The notes under the pieces were generated by a model, which saw only the letters and a list, made by a program, of their open reading frames with translations, had not been told where the DNA came from and did not search any database. Below, piece by piece: positions 22,106-24,242 of a DNA stretch of 24,242 nucleotides (positions within the stretch are counted from its first letter, which is position 1; each line of letters opens with the position of its first letter). The stretch spans positions 1 to 24,242 of the forward strand of contig CAZPQG010000012.1 of NCBI GenBank assembly GCA_964588685.1. Direction: 5' to 3'. Source of the stretch: CAYVBW01 sp964588685 (lineage in GTDB: Bacteria > Patescibacteriota > Microgenomatia > UBA1400 > PJMF01). The translations under genes were made by a program, and so were the position numbers.

Positions 22106-23920
22106 TTAATCAACCAGTTCCCATTCTTTGAGTAATTTAGTCTGACCGGCTTGGATATCAAATAAACTGGCATATAAACCGTCTTGTTTAATTAGGTCTT
22201 GGTGTTGGCCTTGTTCAACAATACCTTTATCTTTCAGCACAATAATTTTGTCCGCCTGTTGAATAGTGGATAGGCGGTGGGCAATCACAATTGAGGTTTT
22301 ATTGTGCAGCAGTTTGCTTAAAGCCCGTTGAATATAAAGCTCTGATTGAGAATCTAGTGAACTAGTGGCTTCATCTAAAATAATAATTTTAGGATTAGCC
22401 AAGACAGTACGAGCAATTGACAACCGTTGTTTTTGACCGCCGGACAATTTCACACCGCGTTCTCCGATTTCAGTCTTTAAACCTTGAGGCAGATCTTGAA
22501 TAAATTCATTAGCATAAGCGACGCGGCAAGCTTGCATCATTTCCTCATGATTAGCAGTCGGTTTAGCATAGCGTAGATTTTCAGCAATGCTGGTGGCAAA
22601 TAAATGACTATCTTGACTGACTAAGCCCAAGTGTGATCTTAAATCACGTTTAGCCAGCTGCCGCAAGTCAACACCGTCCAGAGTGATTGAGCCCTGATCA
22701 GGGTCAAAAAATCTCATTAGTAGGCTGGCCACAGTGCTTTTACCCGAACCTGACGGACCAACCAAAGCTGTCATTTCCCCAGGTTCAATAGTGAAAGAAA
22801 CATCTTTTAAAACTTGTTCTTCTTCTTTCCCTTGTTCTTGTTCTTTTTGCTGTAATCCCTTATAGCCAAACAAGAGTTGATCATGATGATGATAGACAAA
22901 AGTGACGTCGTTAAATTTAAATTCGCCTTTTATATTTTTAAGTTTAATCGGTTTTTCCGGATCAGGAATGTGCTGTTTAACATCAATTAATTTAAAGAAA
23001 TCTTTGGCTCCGATTTGGGCTCGTTTAATTTCCCAAAAAACCCAGTTAAGCTGCCACAACGGCTCTCGCATCAGTTGAATTAAACCAACTAACATGACTA
23101 GGGTACCGACAGTTAGTTCAGCTTGCCAAGTCAGCCAAACTAGATAAGCATACATGCCCCACAACATCAACTCCAAAAAGAAATCACCTGCCACTGCTTT
23201 GTTGGTGTTGATTTCCATATTGGTTCTGATATTTAAATATTTATCAAAGAATTTTTTTAAACGATTTTTTTCATACTGCTCGGCTCTAAAAGCTTTAATT
23301 AAAGGCATATTGTTTAACACTTCCCAAAAATGGCTGTATTGCTTGTCATACAATTGATACTCTTTGCGCTCCAGCTTATTGTTTTTTTCAAAACGCCAGC
23401 GGTTAATAATAATGTAGGGAACAAAGCCGATTAGAATCATGAGAGCAAGGCGCCATTCATGAGTTATGGCAATACTAAAAGCGATTAGCGCGCTGGTGAC
23501 ACTGGGCAGAAAGTGCATGCCTGAATTATTAACAATGTTAATGATGCGATTCACGCCTCGATCGAGTTTGCTCATAATTTTGCCGGTGGCTTGCTGATTG
23601 TAAAAGCTGAGCGATAATTGCATTAAGTGATCAAAGCCGATTTTTTTCAGACGAATCTCAAGTTTAATTACAAAAACATTGGTTAAATACCAAGTAAGTC
23701 GATTTAGGCCAGTCTGGATAAACTTGGTAAGCAGCAGTACGCCCAGTAAAAGAAGAATTGGCTGTAGTTCTGTAAGTTGTGTTTCCACCAAGATGTCGGT
23801 AATGAGCTTAGAGATATAAGGTTGAACCTGCTTTAGTCCTGCTGAAAAAACAATTAAAATCGCAATAATAATTAAAGTTTTGCGATAAGGTTTGGTATAA
23901 GCTAGAATTCGTTTCAGCAT
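22106..23920 (-). CDS. ABC exporter, membrane and ATPase domains fused (MsbA/multidrug type)
   Basis: The 604-residue half-transporter has a six-helix membrane domain (about 14-300) with FYNQQATGKIMSKLDRGVN typical of the exporter coupling region, then the ATPase: Walker A GPSGSGKST at 388-396, Q-loop LVSQDSHLF, signature LSGGQ at 492-496, Walker B IIILDE at 512-517 and H-loop AHRLS. It should work as a homodimer, exporting lipid, drug or peptide; the substrate is not predictable. Between the first ATPase strands (about 344-369) there is an insertion, HHHDQLLFGYKG and then a Gln/Glu/Lys-rich run, that ordinary exporters lack. The start ATG at 23920 is nine bases after TAGAAT with no Shine-Dalgarno sequence. 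Confidence 0.93.
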   Translation of the reverse strand: MLKRILAYTKPYRKTLIIIAILIVFSAGLKQVQPYISKLITDILVETQLTELQPILLLLGVLLLTKFIQTGLNRLTWYLTNVFVIKLEIRLKKIGFDHLMQLSLSFYNQQATGKIMSKLDRGVNRIINIVNNSGMHFLPSVTSALIAFSIAITHEWRLALMILIGFVPYIIINRWRFEKNNKLERKEYQLYDKQYSHFWEVLNNMPLIKAFRAEQYEKNRLKKFFDKYLNIRTNMEINTNKAVAGDFFLELMLWGMYAYLVWLTWQAELTVGTLVMLVGLIQLMREPLWQLNWVFWEIKRAQIGAKDFFKLIDVKQHIPDPEKPIKLKNIKGEFKFNDVTFVYHHHDQLLFGYKGLQQKEQEQGKEEEQVLKDVSFTIEPGEMTALVGPSGSGKSTVASLLMRFFDPDQGSITLDGVDLRQLAKRDLRSHLGLVSQDSHLFATSIAENLRYAKPTANHEEMMQACRVAYANEFIQDLPQGLKTEIGERGVKLSGGQKQRLSIARTVLANPKIIILDEATSSLDSQSELYIQRALSKLLHNKTSIVIAHRLSTIQQADKIIVLKDKGIVEQGQHQDLIKQDGLYASLFDIQAGQTKLLKEWELVD

Positions 23921-23929
23921 AAGACTGTT

Positions 23930-23938
23930 ATTCTAACA
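23930..23938 (-). promoter_or_regulatory. Extended -10 promoter nine bases before the ABC exporter ATG
   Basis: On the minus strand TGT-TAGAAT is followed by nine bases (AACAGTCTT) and ATG. The extended TGn element supports a real promoter. The transcript would have a leader of about 3 nt. Confidence 0.5.
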
Positions 23939-24013
23939 TCAGAGACTAGATATTTTAAGCTTTATTTTTGAATTGTGTGGCGTGGTAAAGACTAGTGTGC
24001 TTAGGATAAAAAC

Positions 24014-24022
24014 TGGTATAAT
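24014..24022 (+). promoter_or_regulatory. Extended -10 promoter upstream of tRNA-Ser
   Basis: TGG-TATAAT forms an extended -10 with a perfect hexamer. Transcription from about 24029 would give a 112-nt leader before the tRNA, containing the small hairpin ATGGTT-GA-AACCAT (24063-24076) and a 13-codon frame MSMVETIAGLGSR starting at 24058. Whether this serves the tRNA is uncertain. Confidence 0.4.
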
Positions 24023-24140
24023 AATATATTCAAAAATGATTTGAGTTGGTAAAATTATGAGCATGGTTGAAACCATTGCCGGGCTAGGCAGCAGGTAAAA
24101 AAGGTGTTTAAAGAGTGTGAACAAGTAGAGAATTGCATTC

Positions 24141-24226
24141 GGAAGCGTCGCATAGTGGCCAATTGCACAGGTTTGCTAAACCTGACCGGGTTTTCCGGTT
24201 CGTGGGTTCGAATCCCACCGCTTCCG
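24141..24226 (+). tRNA. tRNA-Ser (anticodon GCT)
   Basis: The acceptor stem is GGAAGCG with CGCTTCC and the discriminator is G, as in tRNA-Ser. The anticodon stem CAGGT/ACCTG closes the loop TTGCTAA, with anticodon GCT at 24175-24177, reading AGC and AGT. A long variable arm (ACCGG-GTTTT-CCGGT) confirms class II, and the T arm is GTGGG-TTCGAAT-CCCAC. The 3' CCA is not encoded in full (GCA follows). Confidence 0.95.
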
Positions 24227-24242
24227 CATTCATAAAAATTAG

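Noticed and set aside
24058..24099. 13-codon frame MSMVETIAGLGSR as a leader peptide
   Set aside because: It lacks a ribosome binding site and leads into a tRNA rather than a biosynthetic operon, so there is nothing for a leader peptide to control.
23939..24124. 61-codon hydrophobic minus-strand frame upstream of the ABC exporter
   Set aside because: It has no ribosome binding site or -10 box at its start, overlaps the likely tRNA-Ser promoter, and would need the only TGA stop in the window. Hydrophobic chance frames are common opposite A-rich DNA.
1..24242. CRISPR arrays, insertion sequences, prophage or integrase genes
   Set aside because: No spaced direct repeats, transposase, integrase or terminal inverted repeats were found; the only tandem repeats are the two 15-bp coding repeats and the 19-bp duplication.

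Overview
The window is AT-rich bacterial chromosome with short gaps, short proteins and standard stop codons. The gene content points to a Candidate Phyla Radiation (Patescibacteria) genome: a DUF4012 protein, a FemAB-type transferase, a membrane-anchored MurF-like ligase, a DegT-like protein, FtsEX with a coiled-coil effector, and many one-helix membrane proteins of unknown function. This lineage call is an inference from family combination, not from a phylogenetic marker. A run of exactly 100 N at 11757-11856 is an assembly gap inside a tandem repeat, so the sequence is probably a scaffold, perhaps from a metagenome.

Layout. 1-6949: a possible C-terminal scrap of an upstream gene, a membrane-anchored beta-propeller-like protein, tRNA-Pro(GGG) on the minus strand, recA, a probable structured non-coding RNA with its own strong promoter (about 3171-3424), then rny (RNase Y), secG and an anchored family 5 solute-binding protein. 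6961-11968, minus strand: a four-gene envelope operon, read in transcription order as alpha/beta hydrolase, MurF-like ligase, DegT-like aminotransferase and FemAB transferase. 12103-12130: a perfect 28-bp palindrome with a TATAAT on each strand separates this operon from the plus-strand genes. 12192-21029, plus strand: DUF4012 protein, prfB, an anchored small domain protein, ftsE, ftsX, a secreted coiled-coil protein with a C39-like cysteine peptidase domain, a possible decayed gene, a small secreted protein and a DUF1599 protein. 21175-23920, minus strand: a SurA-N-domain protein and an ABC exporter. The window ends with tRNA-Ser(GCT).

How the genes fit together. The minus-strand cluster looks like a cell-wall precursor or bridge modification unit. 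FtsE, FtsX and the following coiled-coil cysteine peptidase look like a division-linked wall hydrolase system in which the usual M23 or NlpC/P60 domain is replaced by a C39-like domain. SecG, the SurA-like chaperone and the solute-binding protein are export or envelope functions; recA, rny and prfB are core information-processing genes.

The most interesting points are the rod-folding RNA upstream of rny, the repeat and gap that hide the true start of the hydrolase, two adjacent genes carrying unrelated 15-bp in-frame repeats, a 19-bp duplication over a start codon, the C39-type FtsEX effector, an RNase Y with no membrane helix, and three genes whose -10 boxes sit exactly nine bases before the ATG, implying nearly leaderless mRNAs.
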